The notes under the pieces are model-generated. The model was given only the letters and a program-made list of their open reading frames with translations. It was not told the DNA's origin and did not search any database. Below, one piece after another: positions 33,479 through 44,700 of a DNA stretch of 61,323 bases (positions are counted from its first letter, which is position 1; every line of letters begins with the position of its first letter). Made by a program: the position numbers and the translations under genes. The DNA comes from Gracilaria vermiculophylla (Eukaryota; Rhodophyta; Florideophyceae; Gracilariales; Gracilariaceae). The stretch is taken from assembly GCA_019155205.2 (NCBI GenBank), contig JAHNZQ020000004.1:2549459-2610781 (forward strand). The letters are read 5' to 3'.

Positions 33479-34039
33479 CTATGTGGAGAGGCGTTTCCGC
33501 ACCAGATTGGCGTGGTATCGTTTAAAGAAAATCTCCGGGATATGTTTCGGAGGTTCTTCCTTGTCGTCCTTCGAGGTGTACGCATACCAGCGGACGCGGT
33601 ACAGGATTTCTGCAGGGGTTTGTCGACAGGAAACGATATGGTCCAGCGCGTAGAGGATGTCACCTTCAGGGGTCATGATGGAATCGGGAGCCTCCAGTAA
33701 TGGTTCACCGAGAGCGGTGATGCGGTTTCCAGTATCCCGTGGTGTCGTCGCACCTGAAATTGTCGGATGGGGAATCTCCGCGCGTCGTCCCTGAGGTGGG
33801 GTGACGGGCATTACTGAGAGGCTGGGCGTTGGGAATTCCCTGACCTTATCACGGAAGACGACGTCTCTGAGCCCGATCAACTTAATGGCGACAGTATTCC
33901 AATTGGTGGTAAGGACTTTGTAGGGCCTTGAGGTGGTCGGCGCTAACTTGCGCGTGACGTTCGGTGGTTCATCGGAGGTTTCTACGGGTTTGTTGGGGAA
34001 ACCCTCGTTGCCTTCCTTCAGGTGAGAGCATTCCATCAC
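33479..34039 (-). pseudogene. pol: B integrase C-terminus with chromodomain
   Basis: On the minus strand, LAPTTSRPYKVLTTNW (a GPY/F-like module) leads after about 70 residues to a chromodomain: LYALDHIVSCR, ILYRVRWYAY and IPEIFFKRYHANLV. The strand core VRW is present; the WDTLEP-like segment is weak (DDKEEPPKHI). The protein ends in TGA at 33479. The linker is short, unlike family A. Confidence 0.85.
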
Positions 34040-34995
34040 CTTCCGGTCGAAGTCTTGCTTGTATCTCCTCTGCTAGGCGTTGAGTCTCTTCTTTGCGATG
34101 GAGAGTGCGTTCTCATACCGCCTTAGGATGGAGCGTTTGGCTTGCGCCGCTGTTGGTGCCTGTGGCCCATCCGCCCGGTGCGCCGCGGCGCGTGCCGCAA
34201 TGACGGCACTTGGCGGGATGCGCGAGAACACCAGATTGAAAGGAGCGATCCCAGTGGAGCGGTGCACCTGCAGCTTGGTGCATACGTGCGGGGGCCCACA
34301 TATGCGTCCCAATCCTTCTGGTGGTTCGCGACGTAGTGCTTCAGCCTCGAGGCGATGGTCTTGTTGAACCTTTCCACCTGTCCGTCTGTCTGGGGGTGAT
34401 AGGCAGTAGTAATCAACTGTTTCATCCCCAGCGTTCCGGAGACGGCGCTGAACTGCTTCGCCGCGAACTGGGGGCTATTGTCCGTCAGGAGGTACAACTG
34501 TATCCCGTAGGGGTAAATACAATGCTCCAGAAAGGCGTCGGCAATCACTGCTGGAGTGGTACTCCGTAGGGGGATGGCACGCGTGATCTTGGAAAAGCGA
34601 TCCGTGATCACGAGGATAATTTGGTGCCCTCGTTGCGTCTCAGGGAAAGAACCCAAAATCTCCATGTCCACAAACTCCAACGGTCCTGTGGGTGGGAACA
34701 GCGTGAGTGACGTCCGGTGTTTCCGTAGACTCCCCCTAGCTGTGGCGCAGGAAGGGCAATCCGCCACCGTTTGGAAGGCATCATTAACGATGTTCGGCCA
34801 ATAGAACTCCCTCCGGATGGTAAAATACATCCGAGATCCACCGGGGTGCCCGGCGGGGCGAGGGTGGTGCGCGTGGTACAACACTCTCGCCCGTAGCTTC
34901 GTCGGGATCATCTTTTGGAGAGCTCCATGCAGGGAGGCACGGCGTACAAGCACGCCGTCTCGGTCGACGTCGAATGACGATGTCCAACTCCCCAT
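34040..34995 (-). pseudogene. pol: B integrase zinc finger and catalytic core
   Basis: The HAHH...CPSC zinc finger is preserved (VLYHAHHPRPAGH and DCPSCATARGS). The core keeps all three acids: Asp in EFVDMEILG, Asp in LLTDNSPQF and Glu in DGQVERFNKT, with REFYWPNIVND before the zinc cysteines. The frame runs uninterrupted for 290 codons from 34995, then a frameshift near 34,300 moves into STGIAPFNLVFSRIPP. This is the best-preserved enzyme domain in the window. Confidence 0.93.
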
Positions 34996-35787
34996 AGTGG
35001 CAAGGAACTCCTTGCAGTACGCATCCGTGCTCTATTCCTTCAGGAACTACGCTGTGGTAATGGGGAGAACTTCTTTCTCCTCCTCAACAAGAGGCATCAC
35101 CTCAGGGAGTCCGCTACACTTTCCTTCAGGTTTACAGCATTTCAAACATTCTTTATCGGATCTTTCTTTTTCGCCGGAGTCTTAGATAACCAGACACGGG
35201 ATAGTGTCCTCCCAAGGTGTTTTGTCCTCCCCCTCGGTGGAGATTCGCGAGAGCGCGTCCACTGCCTGGTGTTTAATGCTATGGTGGTGGACGATGTCAA
35301 ATTCGAACTCCAGGAGGCGAAACCCCCCCCTTTACAGGCGACTGAAAGCATCCGTCAAGGACAGTATCCACTTTAGTGGTGCGTGGTCCGTCCTCAAAGT
35401 GAAACGCGAGCCTTCCAGGAACAGGTGTAAAAGCAAAACCACCCACACGTTGGCAAGATATTCGCGCTCCGAGGTGGAATAGTTCCGTTGCGTAGGTGTG
35501 AGGCTGCGACTCCAACACCCGACGGGTTGAAGTCTATTTTCCGGTTGCTCCTGTAGGAGGGCAAATCCGACCTGGTATTTACAGGCGTCAGTGTCCAACA
35601 CCATTCGCCCGTGCCGCTTCGAAAGTACCAAGATCGGGGGTTCTATCAGATTTCTCTTCAGGGTGTCGAAGACCTTAAACTTCTCGTCCGTCAAGATAGC
35701 CAATTCCGTCGGCTTGTCCTTCTCCATGAAGCGATTAAACGGCGCTGCTACACGGGAGAAGATCACGAAAAATTTCTGGAAGACGTT
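34996..35787 (-). pseudogene. pol: B RNase H
   Basis: VLDTDACKYQVGFALLQ, GCWSRSLTPTQRNYSTSEREYL and LRTDHAPLKWIL supply the Asp, Glu and Asp of gypsy RNase H (35332-35766). A stop separates it from the FDIVHHHSIKHQAVDALSR tail. Additional stops lie at about 35186 and 35050. Confidence 0.9.
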
Positions 35788-36798
35788 TCAAAACCATAAG
35801 AAGGAGCAGAACTCCGTCTTGTTTGTGGGAGGATGAGTTTCCTTGATGGCTCCTTGAGTTTTCCTGGAAACTTGTAAACGGCCCGGGAGCACAACGTGCC
35901 CCAGATGCTCCACCGAAGACTTGAAAAATAAACATTTCTCCAGCCTCAAGGTGAGTCCAGCATGCTTTAGGAGTTGGAGCACTTGCTTCACATGAATGAA
36001 GTGCTCCTCCACGTTGCGGGATTACATGGTGAAATAGTCAATATACACCAAGGAGTACTGCCACTCCACCATCGCCATGATTATGCCCACCGCTCGTTGG
36101 AACGTAGCGGATGCATTCTTCAATCCTAATAACATCTTTAGGAATCTGAAAATTCCACAGTGCGAGGTGAACGTTGTCTTATCCGTATCGGAGTCATACA
36201 TATTAATTTTGCAGTAGCCGCTGTTGACATCCAGCGAGGAGAAAACGGACGCACCACCTAAGGAGTCAATGCATTCATCCATACGGGGTATCGGGTACGA
36301 ATCACGTACTTTCATCTCGTCGAGGCGTCTATTGTCAATAAAGAACCTCAAGGAGCCATCTTTTTGCTTCAAAAACACCACTAGGGAGGCCCATTCGGAA
36401 TTTGAAGGCTCCATAACGCTCTTTTCCAGCATCCGGGGGACCTCATCGCGTTCAAAATCGCGCGCATGGGGTCCGGCCCTCCTCGGGAGTTGATGTACCG
36501 AATTTTCATCCGGTGTGAGCTGTATCTTGTGCTTGGTCAGGCTGACCTGACCCAGGCGACCATCCCACATGTCGTCAAAGGCGGATAGCATTTCCACTAT
36601 CCTATGGCGATACTCTTCAAAATGCTCGCCAATTTGGAGCTCCTCCAGCCAGATGGCAGGACTTTCTTCCTCTGGAGCCGAGGAAGTTGCTTCAAACTCC
36701 ATGGTGGCGATTGTATCGCGGTCCAAAAGGTCTTCCGATCAAGGAAGGTGAGCCAGTCCTGCAGGTGTGGGTAGTGCCAGTCCAACGACAATTTCTTT
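35788..36798 (-). pseudogene. pol: B reverse transcriptase, YIDD to YIDY
   Basis: RT motifs are intact in one frame: LRFFIDNRRLDEMKV, SYPIPRMDECID, FSSLDVNSGYCKI (motif A Asp), KMLLGLKNASATFQR. The catalytic pair reads YIDY at 36034-36045, so the second Asp is Tyr. KLEKC-like RLEKCLFFKS and LGHVVLPGRL follow. Stops are at about 36022 and 35788 and near 36740. Confidence 0.92.
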
Positions 36799-37563
36799 CT
36801 AGAGCCGTAACGGCCACTTCTTGAGGTTGGCGAGCACCACCCTGAAGGGAATTTTCGGTATTATTTCCATAACACCGTTCGCCATCATGGAGTGCTGCTT
36901 CATCGGCAGGTGTGGACTTCCCTGTAGGAATGAAAGGCCAGAAGCAGAGGTCTGCACCCATACTTCGGCCTGAATTCTCGCGGATAATTCAACGCTCTTC
37001 ACCACTCGGAGCTTATTCGACTGCGTCTCCTTTCGAAGGTTACCCACGTGATGCGCGTTGGCGTCCGATCCTGAAGATGCGGACACAATAGCTACAGGGA
37101 GGGCGTTGTGAAACGTCACCTTCCACAGGCGTGGGTAGATTGCACGTACATACCGCTCCACAAAGGAAGTGCCCAATATTCACTGTGCCGCCAAACTGGT
37201 CGCCACGAGGAACCACACTTTAACTTGTAAGGATCCCAACTGGAAGTATGAGGGGGTTGCGCCGAGGATGAGCAATGCTCGACGAGACGCATCGCGCACC
37301 GTAGGGAGCTTGCCAGTCCTCAAGAAGCCAGGAGCAGACCGCGGGAGCACGTCGGCGTGCATCAGATTGGGGCCAACTCCGGTATCGAGGATAGAGCGCA
37401 CCGTGGTGGAGGCGAGCGGGCAACATCCTATACAGGCGAATACCTTGTAATTCTCACGATGGAGTGTGCAAACGGAATCATCAAAGGTGTCGAATGGGTG
37501 CAACGGGTTTGGGGGGCCCGCCGATTCTGCGTCGACGGAGCAGACGGGCTCTCCCCCTTTCCT
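36799..37563 (-). pseudogene. pro: B protease
   Basis: The pro frame opens upstream of the gag stop (VAFRKGGEPVCSVD), continues PFDTFDDSVCTL and reaches the active site ILDTGVGPNLMHADVLPR (about 37395-37345). A TGA at about 37178 replaces the Cys that B' keeps in AAQCILGTSF. Distal sequence FVERYVRAIYPRLWKVTF matches B'. Confidence 0.9.
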
Positions 37564-37569
37564 AAAAGC
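37561..37569 (-). promoter_or_regulatory. candidate +1 gag-pro frameshift site
   Basis: CGC-TTT-TAG-G on the minus strand ends gag; the pro frame reads GCT-TTT-AGG, one base ahead. B' has CGC-CTT-TAG-G and B'' CGC-CTA-TAG-G at the same place. CUU followed by a stop and a purine or C is a known kind of +1 shift context (for example CUU UGA C in bacterial prfB). Confidence 0.5.
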
Positions 37570-40010
37570 GACCTCCGTGGAGCTGAGGCTCGATGTTAGA
37601 GAGCCACGCAGAGCCGTTACACGTGGCTCTGAGGGTTTTCCTGGTTAGAGAGGGGCTCAGTTCCAGTCAACGACGCGTCTGCGGTTGTGCATCGCGATGA
37701 GACGTGTTCTCTTGGGGTGCAACTGGCTTGGGCACCAGGACCTGCGTTGTGAGTGCAAGTGACAGTGGGACAGGCTGCACTCCCGGTGGAGCACGGTAAC
37801 CGTAGTTTCCTTCAGGAAAGCGGATGTCGCGATACTCGGTTCGATAACTTTCGCTCTCCTTTGGTGTGTCCTTCAGGTCCTGGAAGATTTTCTCTCGTTC
37901 CGGCAGGATGGCGGCGCTCATTGCCGGGTTCAGATTCGTACAGTGTACGGGCTCTCGTGACAAGCAAACCCTGCAAAGGGGTGGGTAGTCTCGAAGGTTC
38001 GCAAATCTGACGCTTCTGTATGATCCTGCCGAGCCATACGAAGTGGGAGACGAGGGTGTCCTCGTCCTAGACGGTGCTACCTGAGAGGAAGCGTTTATGA
38101 GGGCAAGGGTCTCTTGTTCTCCTACGAGCGTGAGCTCGTCGGCTTCCTCCGAGGTGCTGGAGTCCAACGTCAGGGCGGATGCCCGACGGGTCCTCGAGGC
38201 TGCATGTTTGTCCGAAAGTGAAGCATGACTGCGGCGAGCGGCACGTTGGGTATCCCCATAGGATTCCGCGTAACGCTTTAGATCCGTATAGGTGGTCTTT
38301 GGGTGTGTTGTCAGGTAATTACGCACCCTCGTACGTATGGAGGGAAGGAGTCCCTCGATAAACAACGACTTCAACAGCTGTTCGGAGTACACATTCCCAC
38401 ACCGTAAGGCTTTCGTGCACAGCTTCTGTGAGAACCCCCGTCTCGGTCATTCCGGTGTTCTGCCTATAGGAGGGGACTTCAGCATCAGCATCCGTTATCA
38501 CCGCGTCCGGGGCGTACCGTTTAAGGAGGAAATTGACTACCTCCGGGTAGGTCGTCAAGATCTCCGTTCCAGGATCATCCACAATGGTGCTCTCCCCCGT
38601 GAGGCGTGGCTGCACCAGCGAGTGCGCTTGGCCTGTGAGGTAGAAATGAAAGCACCATATTGCGGCACCTTCATGGACACCATTCGTGTTAAAAGCTATA
38701 CGGAAGCACGTAAGAAACTTCAACACCGAAATGGGGTCTTCGCCTGAGAAGGAGTGCTTCTTCATTTAAATATCCATACGGCGGTGCATCTTTGTGAGTC
38801 GTTTAGCGACCGATGCGTCGAAGAGTGTGGAGCGGTCATTCAACCTGTAGGTGTCATAATCCATCACTTTGGCGAAGAGGTCATTAAGCGGGACTACCTT
38901 TCTGACCCTTCTGCTCTTCTCCTTGGCAGGTATACTGTCCTCCGAGCTGGAAATGTTCACGGATTTGAAGTCTGAGCTTCTCTTCGAATCGGTGTCTCGC
39001 TTTCTTATTTTCTCGCTGCATTTCTTTCGGCGTCTTTACTTGAGGTGGTCTGCGTTACTGACGATACCCGCGTTATCGCAATCCTTTCGAGGCGTATCCT
39101 GTCCTTCTCTCCTTAGGTGAAAATCGTCGCGACCGGTATCCTGTCCTCCTCCGCGGGTCGTTAGGTCCAGACGGTGCATAGCAAGACTCCTGAAGTGGTC
39201 CCGCTTCCCTACGGCAGTGTCCTTTCTTCCTCTGGCGTAGGGGGTGGCATTATACTGTCTTTCTCTGCCCGGGGTCACCTTAGGTGTTGATGGAGGGAAC
39301 CTCTCCTGTACGGGAGAATAATTTTGAAATGCCGCGGCGGGGAGCAGCTGCGCGGTTTGGGAGCGAACCTACGCGTGGATAATATCCGAGATCACCTCAA
39401 GGAAGGGGCCAGAATCCAGGAAAGCATCCACAGCATGGTGAGCACTCTCCGTTGCAATCTCCTTTACCATGGTGTGGCGGCGTGCTCCGAAGTGGGCTTC
39501 AACACGTACAGGTATTCTTTCGGCCAGCTCTTGTGAGAGCCAATCCGTAAGGCGCGGAGCCAGTGACTTCAGGAGGGAGTCAGCCTCCGGGTGGTCCCGT
39601 CCCTGCAGCTCCTGATGTGGCGGCTGCGATGCCTTGTGCGGTTCTTTAACCTCCATGTCGGCGTTCTCCAGAAGTGTCGTGGGGAATTCCGCTTGCCTCC
39701 GATCATGCATTCTCCTAATACGATTCCTGAAACGCTCCACAAAGGAGCTAGGGTTCGGAAGAAGACTTTCAGGGTCTTCTAGTGTGGCGGAAATCTCCCG
39801 GAAAGCGGTGTGGCGGCCATATCCGGGGGAGCACTGCGCGTGCTGCGCCCACCAACGGAGTCGGCTGCTTGACAGACCTGTAGGGGGGTTTCCATGGGGG
39901 TTTCTGAGGGGTCCACAGAGGAGTAGGTCGGGGGTGATTTGCTTCCACTTCCGGATCACCTTAAGGAAGAATTTCAATGTTAGGGGTTGGTCGTTGCAAA
40001 CTAGAAACAC
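37562..40010 (-). pseudogene. gag: B gag with atypical Cys/His cluster
   Basis: N-terminal gag (40010-39369) matches B'' (ATLEDPESLL, ERFRNRIRRMHDR). A basic/serine region, KVVPLNDLFAKV, and capsid FSGEDPISVLKFLTCF with FYLTGQAHSLV follow. The C-terminal part runs 38392-37564. Instead of a CCHC knuckle it has CRVCLSREPVHC (37975-37940). A frameshift near 38,420 and stops (about 39036, 38766, 37667) break it. It ends in HGGRF-TAG at 37564-37562. Confidence 0.87.
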
Positions 40011-40050
40011 GGTTCTGCTGTGACTTGTGCGAATCCTTTAGGAACAGTGA

Positions 40051-40070
40051 CCTTCTAAGCCGGGAGACCA
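40051..40070 (-). other. B primer-binding site
   Basis: TGGTCTCCCGG then CTTAGAAGG lies two bases inside the 5' LTR, on the minus strand. The first ten bases are shared by B' and B''. Confidence 0.8.
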
Positions 40071-40072
40071 GT

Positions 40073-40626
40073 TGTGGTACTGTCAGCCCTCCTGTCGAGG
40101 TAGTAAAGCCCAACGTCCGTTAGGAGTTTTTGTGAACTCCAAAGGTGCGTGTTCCTAAAGGTGGTCTCCGGTATCTGCTGTTGCGGGCCGGGGGAATTCT
40201 TAAAGGGGATCCTCCAACACCAAGCGGAGCGGGAGGTTCACTGGGCGGACATTGTTCCTACAGGCGCTGCTATGATGCGACCTGGAGATCGGCGGCTTAG
40301 AAACCTGCGTGAATAGACAAGAGACTCCAACCGGAAAATGTAGAAGAAGACTCAAGGGTGCTTTTCTTTACTTCCCCAAAGGTGGAGCTCAACCAGCAGG
40401 TTAAATACCAAGCCGGGAGCCCGCCTCGACAGATCTCGCTACTGTACAAATTACCTGCATAAATTAACTAAACTAAATAATAATTTTACGGTCCCTCAAG
40501 GATACTGTAGCGCACGTGGGCTGGGTTATGCAGCACGTGGCTCAGCTAATAAAATACGAGCCCTCCTTACGAATATTATACCATAAGGCCAAACAATCTT
40601 ATTTCCTTAGGAGCCACTGTACTACA
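40073..40626 (-). repeat. B 5' LTR (554 bp)
   Basis: Same ends as the 3' LTR; CACGTG at 40513 and 40534. Flanked on the right by target duplication GTCGA (40627-40631). Confidence 0.95.
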
Positions 40627-41307
40627 GTCGAGTCGGTACTATCTCCACTTCTGTGGTCTTGCACTCGCGCAAAAGCGATATGTGGCCTTTCTAACGCAAT
40701 CAACAAGCCATTAAAAACGATGGGAACCATGGATCTGGTCGTACGATTATAAACATCGGTGCTCAAGCTCAATTTCATGGTGTGCCGCTCTCTGGCTGCG
40801 CCAGACATCCTTGGATGCGACTGTTGTGAGCGAATCGTGGAGGCCGTCCGCCCTCGCTTGGAGCACATGGAGTTGGAAGATGGGTTTCAATTTCCCATCC
40901 CTTTACAACCGCTTCGGCGGGACTCCAAAGAACAGGTGCACCGGCACGGCGTACAAGAATCGCAGCCGGATAGCTGGGAGTCAGCTAAGCTTCGAGTTGC
41001 CGCATCAGTGAAGGTACCCCCAACCACGCAGGTCCTTGATCAGTTCAACTCCCATCAACACGGTTTGAGGGTTATTCAACCGTAAACCTTGTTGTATGAG
41101 CGAAGTCAACTTGCTGCCGCGAACGGAATCGTGCTATTCGTGTCGAGCTGTCCATTTGGGATCTTTGTCGCAAATCTGGGCGACAAATCCCAGTATCTGG
41201 CTAAAAACAGAGTGATGGGTTCCGTCACAGCACAGCAGTTGAAAATGATCCCCACATGGGTGACGCCCGCTCAGGTACTTGGGATCTTAAAGTCAAAAGA
41301 TGGGTAG
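40627..41307 (+). pseudogene. pro: A2 protease, right part
   Basis: Resumes the A2 protease after B. TMDLVVRL, VLKLNFMVCRSLAAPDILGCDCC, RLEHMELEDG, HQHGLRVIQP and LLYERSQLAAANGIV align with A1 4,970-5,400. Stops occur near 40750 and 41083. The conserved spacer beyond the protease suggests a longer pro region than usual in gypsy. Confidence 0.87.
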
Positions 41308-42260
41308 GCACCCGATGCGGCAATGAATTCCGCCCCCGGCGAAATTACCGGTCTACCGGAAGGTCTCATGGAAACAGAAAAGTCTGACTCCCAGGTTATT
41401 CTGGCCTCGTCGATCCCATGTCCGACTAGGTACGACCCAATTGACTGCGTGAGAGCTCTCGAATGACTGGATTTGTCCCAATTGTCCGCTTAGCATCGGG
41501 ATCGTCTCCAAGCAATGTTGCGGGAATTTCCCCCGATGAGGGATGTCCCACTGAGCGAGATTAATTACACCGAACATCGGATAGATTTGTTACCGAATAA
41601 TTTGCCAGTCACGGAAACCCCACATAGGGTTGGGCCAAGGCTTTGGAGGAGGACCAGTTCCATCCAAGTGGAGCACCTACCCGATTTCTCGGATGAACGA
41701 GGGCATTTACTGACTCGGTGATGGTATCGTGTTCATGGCTTTAAATGCCGGTTGCGGCTTCTAGCAGGTCCTTGGCAGGTAAAATGATCATGAAAAAACG
41801 GAGTTTGTGAGCCACTGTGGGTCCTAACACTTCAAATGGATGCCTTTTCGTTTGACCAATGCACCCACAACATTTCAGAGGGCTATCGCTGCCCTCATGA
41901 ACGTATTTGAATGGCAGACCTGCCTAGTTGTTTTGGACGACATAAACATCTTTTCCTAAACTTGGACGGTCATCTAACCCACGTGTGTGACGTGATCTCG
42001 GTACAGCGTGACGTACGTATCACCCTGAAGCTCAGGAAATGGGAGTTATTTATCTATATCGTGAAGTGTCTGGGTCATACCATTCTGTCCTGGACGGCTT
42101 ACGATCCCAAACGTTCGAGTTGAGTCCATCTCTGTGGCGCATGAAACCCGGACGCATACGGAATTGAGAGCCTTCCTTGGTTTAGTCAACGTCAATGGAC
42201 GATTCATACCGAATTGTCTAGGATAGCGCTGCACTGCTCAACGCGTTAATCCGAAAAGAG
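41308..42260 (+). pseudogene. pol: A2 reverse transcriptase (aspartate pair retained)
   Basis: The N-terminal stretch LREFPPMRDVPLSEINYTEHRID (41517) matches A1. RT fingers around 41,700-41,900 are heavily eroded, but FxMPFRLTNAPTTFQR-like coding can be traced. Motif C reads VLDD at 41930-41941, so both aspartates remain. The thumb (ETRTHTELRAFLGLVNVNGRFIP, 42145-42210) matches A1 RSFFGLFNVYRRFI. Confidence 0.8.
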
Positions 42261-43182
42261 CAGCTGCTCAAGCTCTCGTCATATACCACCGATCATTCAG
42301 CTGCTTTTTTATCCCTTTTGAGGACAATGACGACAGTTATAGTCTTGTCACTCCTCACGTTGGACCTCCGGTACTCTGTGGGTACGGATTCTGCTGACCA
42401 CGAAGTGGGTTGTGCACTGTTTCAGACAAGCTTCGAAGTGGAGCGCCAACCAATATAGAGTTGTTTCATGACTATCAACGTTCACGAGAGGAATTATTCC
42501 GTCTGAGTGAAGGAATACTTTGCCGTTTTGAGTGCGCTCTCCACACAACGCCCCTATCTAGCTGGGGTGGACTTCACCTTATTCACGGATTATTCCTCCT
42601 TGGAGTAATTGATGAACACAATGGATCCCGCAGGCTACTTCATGCGGTAGTGTTAGGATTTTTCATTGTTTTATGCTTTATTTATATGAATCATGAGTAA
42701 TAGACTTGATATTATATGGTTTTACGTAGCCTAGATGCATTCCTCGTGGAATTGCAGTTTGATTCGATGAGTTGTTTGCCCCAGACAGGCTTTACAAACA
42801 CGTTTGACAATCCATGTCATCATGCTATGTTTGAAGTCATAGGCCTTACAGGACCCTATCGGCACTCTTGTTGTCAATGTAAGCATCCGAATTGTGCCCA
42901 CGACGGAATGCTCTAGAAGCATCTTGCAAAGGACAACTGTCCCATGAAGGACATTCGTTTCGACTTTGCATAGCTGGCAGTAAGATGTTTCATAGCTAGT
43001 GCATCTAAAGGGGTACCGTAGAAATCATTTACTGTGGCCTCATTTTGGAAGGTCTGATTCTCTATATAAACCCTGGGCGACCTGCCGACTTCTCCTCGGC
43101 TGGTCACCATCGTTCATGTTCTCAACCATTGACCCAGTGTTCTAACAGGTAGAGACCCCATTTAGCGTAATTAACATTCAAC
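42261..43182 (+). pseudogene. pol: A2 RNase H remnant and eroded stretch
   Basis: DLRYSVGTDSADHEVGCALFQTS-like coding is spread over frames at about 42365-42430, followed by ELFRLSEGILCRFECALHTT. From about 42,660 to 43,140 I see no retroelement motif. That part is more AT-rich and could be a small insertion of unknown origin. Confidence 0.6.
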
Positions 43183-44700
43183 GTGGTCTTAAAGAAAGGC
43201 GCACAGAATGTGCAAGCCGATTCTCTACTTCGTTTGATCACAAAGAAAAAAGTCGTCTGTGACACTGGCGAGGACGAGGTCCCCTGCTTTATTACAGAAG
43301 TGATTGCACCGGAAATTACGCACTATGCCTCCATTAGGCTAGTTCGGGTGCCAACGGCGAGCGTCTCACCTCAGGCGATGCCAAAAATGTCCCATAGGGA
43401 AGTTTCACGCCGATCAGCACGGAGAAAATGAACCAAGAACAGTTTGCGGACCCATTCTGAATGGGCCAAAGTGCCCTTTTAACCGTTGGAGAATACCTAA
43501 CATTTGATGTGAACGACATGGGCTGCCTGGTCTGGGACGTGGAGCCTTACCACCAAATCGTGGCGTACCACTCATTCCAGCCCAGCGTCCTTCAAATATC
43601 CCATTAGCCGAAACTCGGTGGAGACTCGGGTTGCGAAAAAACGATATATAACCCTTCGCAGGGACTTTTATTGGCCCAAGATGGCGATAACTTGATATGC
43701 TGCAGTGCAGTTATGCATAAAGTGCGCAAAAAACGGGTCAAACACCAGAGGCATTCTAACAAGTTTAACATCTTCCCTGCCTGGGCTCCTCTCGAGTTTG
43801 TAGCCATCCACATTCCCAGCCTGCTTTTGAAGACGAAGAAAGGGAACAGATTTTTGCTCGTAATCACTGATCGCTTCTCGAAGCTTGTTCAAACAGATAC
43901 TTCAAATACAATCTCCGCTTCTGCGGTTTCACAAGCGTTTGTAGCGCATTGAGTATTTGTTTATGGGCCTCCTATCGAGGTACGATCCGACAACTGTAAG
44001 CAAAATTCGTCGCGGTTCTTTCACGACTTCTGCCGAACACTGGATGCGAGGAATCTGTCTACTACGACCTAATAACCGCAAACTATCGAGCAGGTTGAAT
44101 AGTGCAACCGAACAATACTCGCGTTGCTGAGTAACTATGTCACGGATCACCCCACCTGGTGGGATCTCTTCATGAATGCGGTGACATATGCGTGCAAAAC
44201 GCAGGTATACCGCACCACCGGCCTTACTCCATTCGAACTGGTCTTCTCGAGAACGCCCCCGTCTCTGACGTTGGAACCGCATTTAAAAGCGAGTATTTTC
44301 CCTACAGTCGGCGAGTCCCGCCTGCGGCCAAAAGAATGGCTTGCAAAGCTCGTGCCGGTTTCCTAAAGGGGGATGGATCGCACTTAAACCGCATGCATGC
44401 GGAACTTTGATGAGCACCTGCGCAGTCATCCGCAAAAGCTTATTAAGCCTGGAACGTACGTGTTTGTCCGCAAGGAGTTCTTCACCACCGGAAAAGATAG
44501 AAGTCACCACAAGCTGTCGCCCGTGGCGGATGGCTCCTTTTGGGTTGTTTTCTGCGCCTGCTTCGATGAATCTGTCCCAGAATCTGGCCTATATTCTACC
44601 ACAATCTCTCGGCTTCTGGTGCTTTAAAATTAAACCTGGGAGCTTTCGGACCTTTCGACACTGTCGGGTGTCCTAGTTCCGCTGGCTTGCCCGCTCGCGC
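43183..44700 (+). pseudogene. pol: A2 integrase
   Basis: The 43183 frame (KKGAQNVQADSLLR) is the RNase H tail. RRDFYWPKMAIT (about 43660) precedes the zinc cysteines. The core reads APLEFVAIHIP (first Asp now His), FLLVITDRFSKLVQT, VRSDNCKQN (second Asp kept) and EQVE-stop-CNRT (Glu kept). YVTDHPTWWDLFMNAVTYA and TGLTPFELVFSRTPPS (44124-44290) are well preserved. KPGTYVFVRKEFFTTG with HKLSPVADGSFWVVF is the GPY/F module. Confidence 0.87.

Larger units (their letters stand above)
30081..40626 (-). mobile_element. gypsy B: complete-span Ty3/gypsy element, 10,546 bp
   Basis: Two LTRs (554 and 553 bp) enclose, on the minus strand, gag, protease, RT, RNase H, integrase and chromodomain, plus an antisense ORF on the plus strand. 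The 5-bp flanks are identical: GTCGA at 30076-30080 and GTCGA at 40627-40631. The LTRs look roughly 85-90 percent alike by eye, much closer than the A2 LTRs. That agrees with B having inserted into A2. Pol is one frame for about 3.2 kb broken by stops, then shifts near 34,300. Confidence 0.95.
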
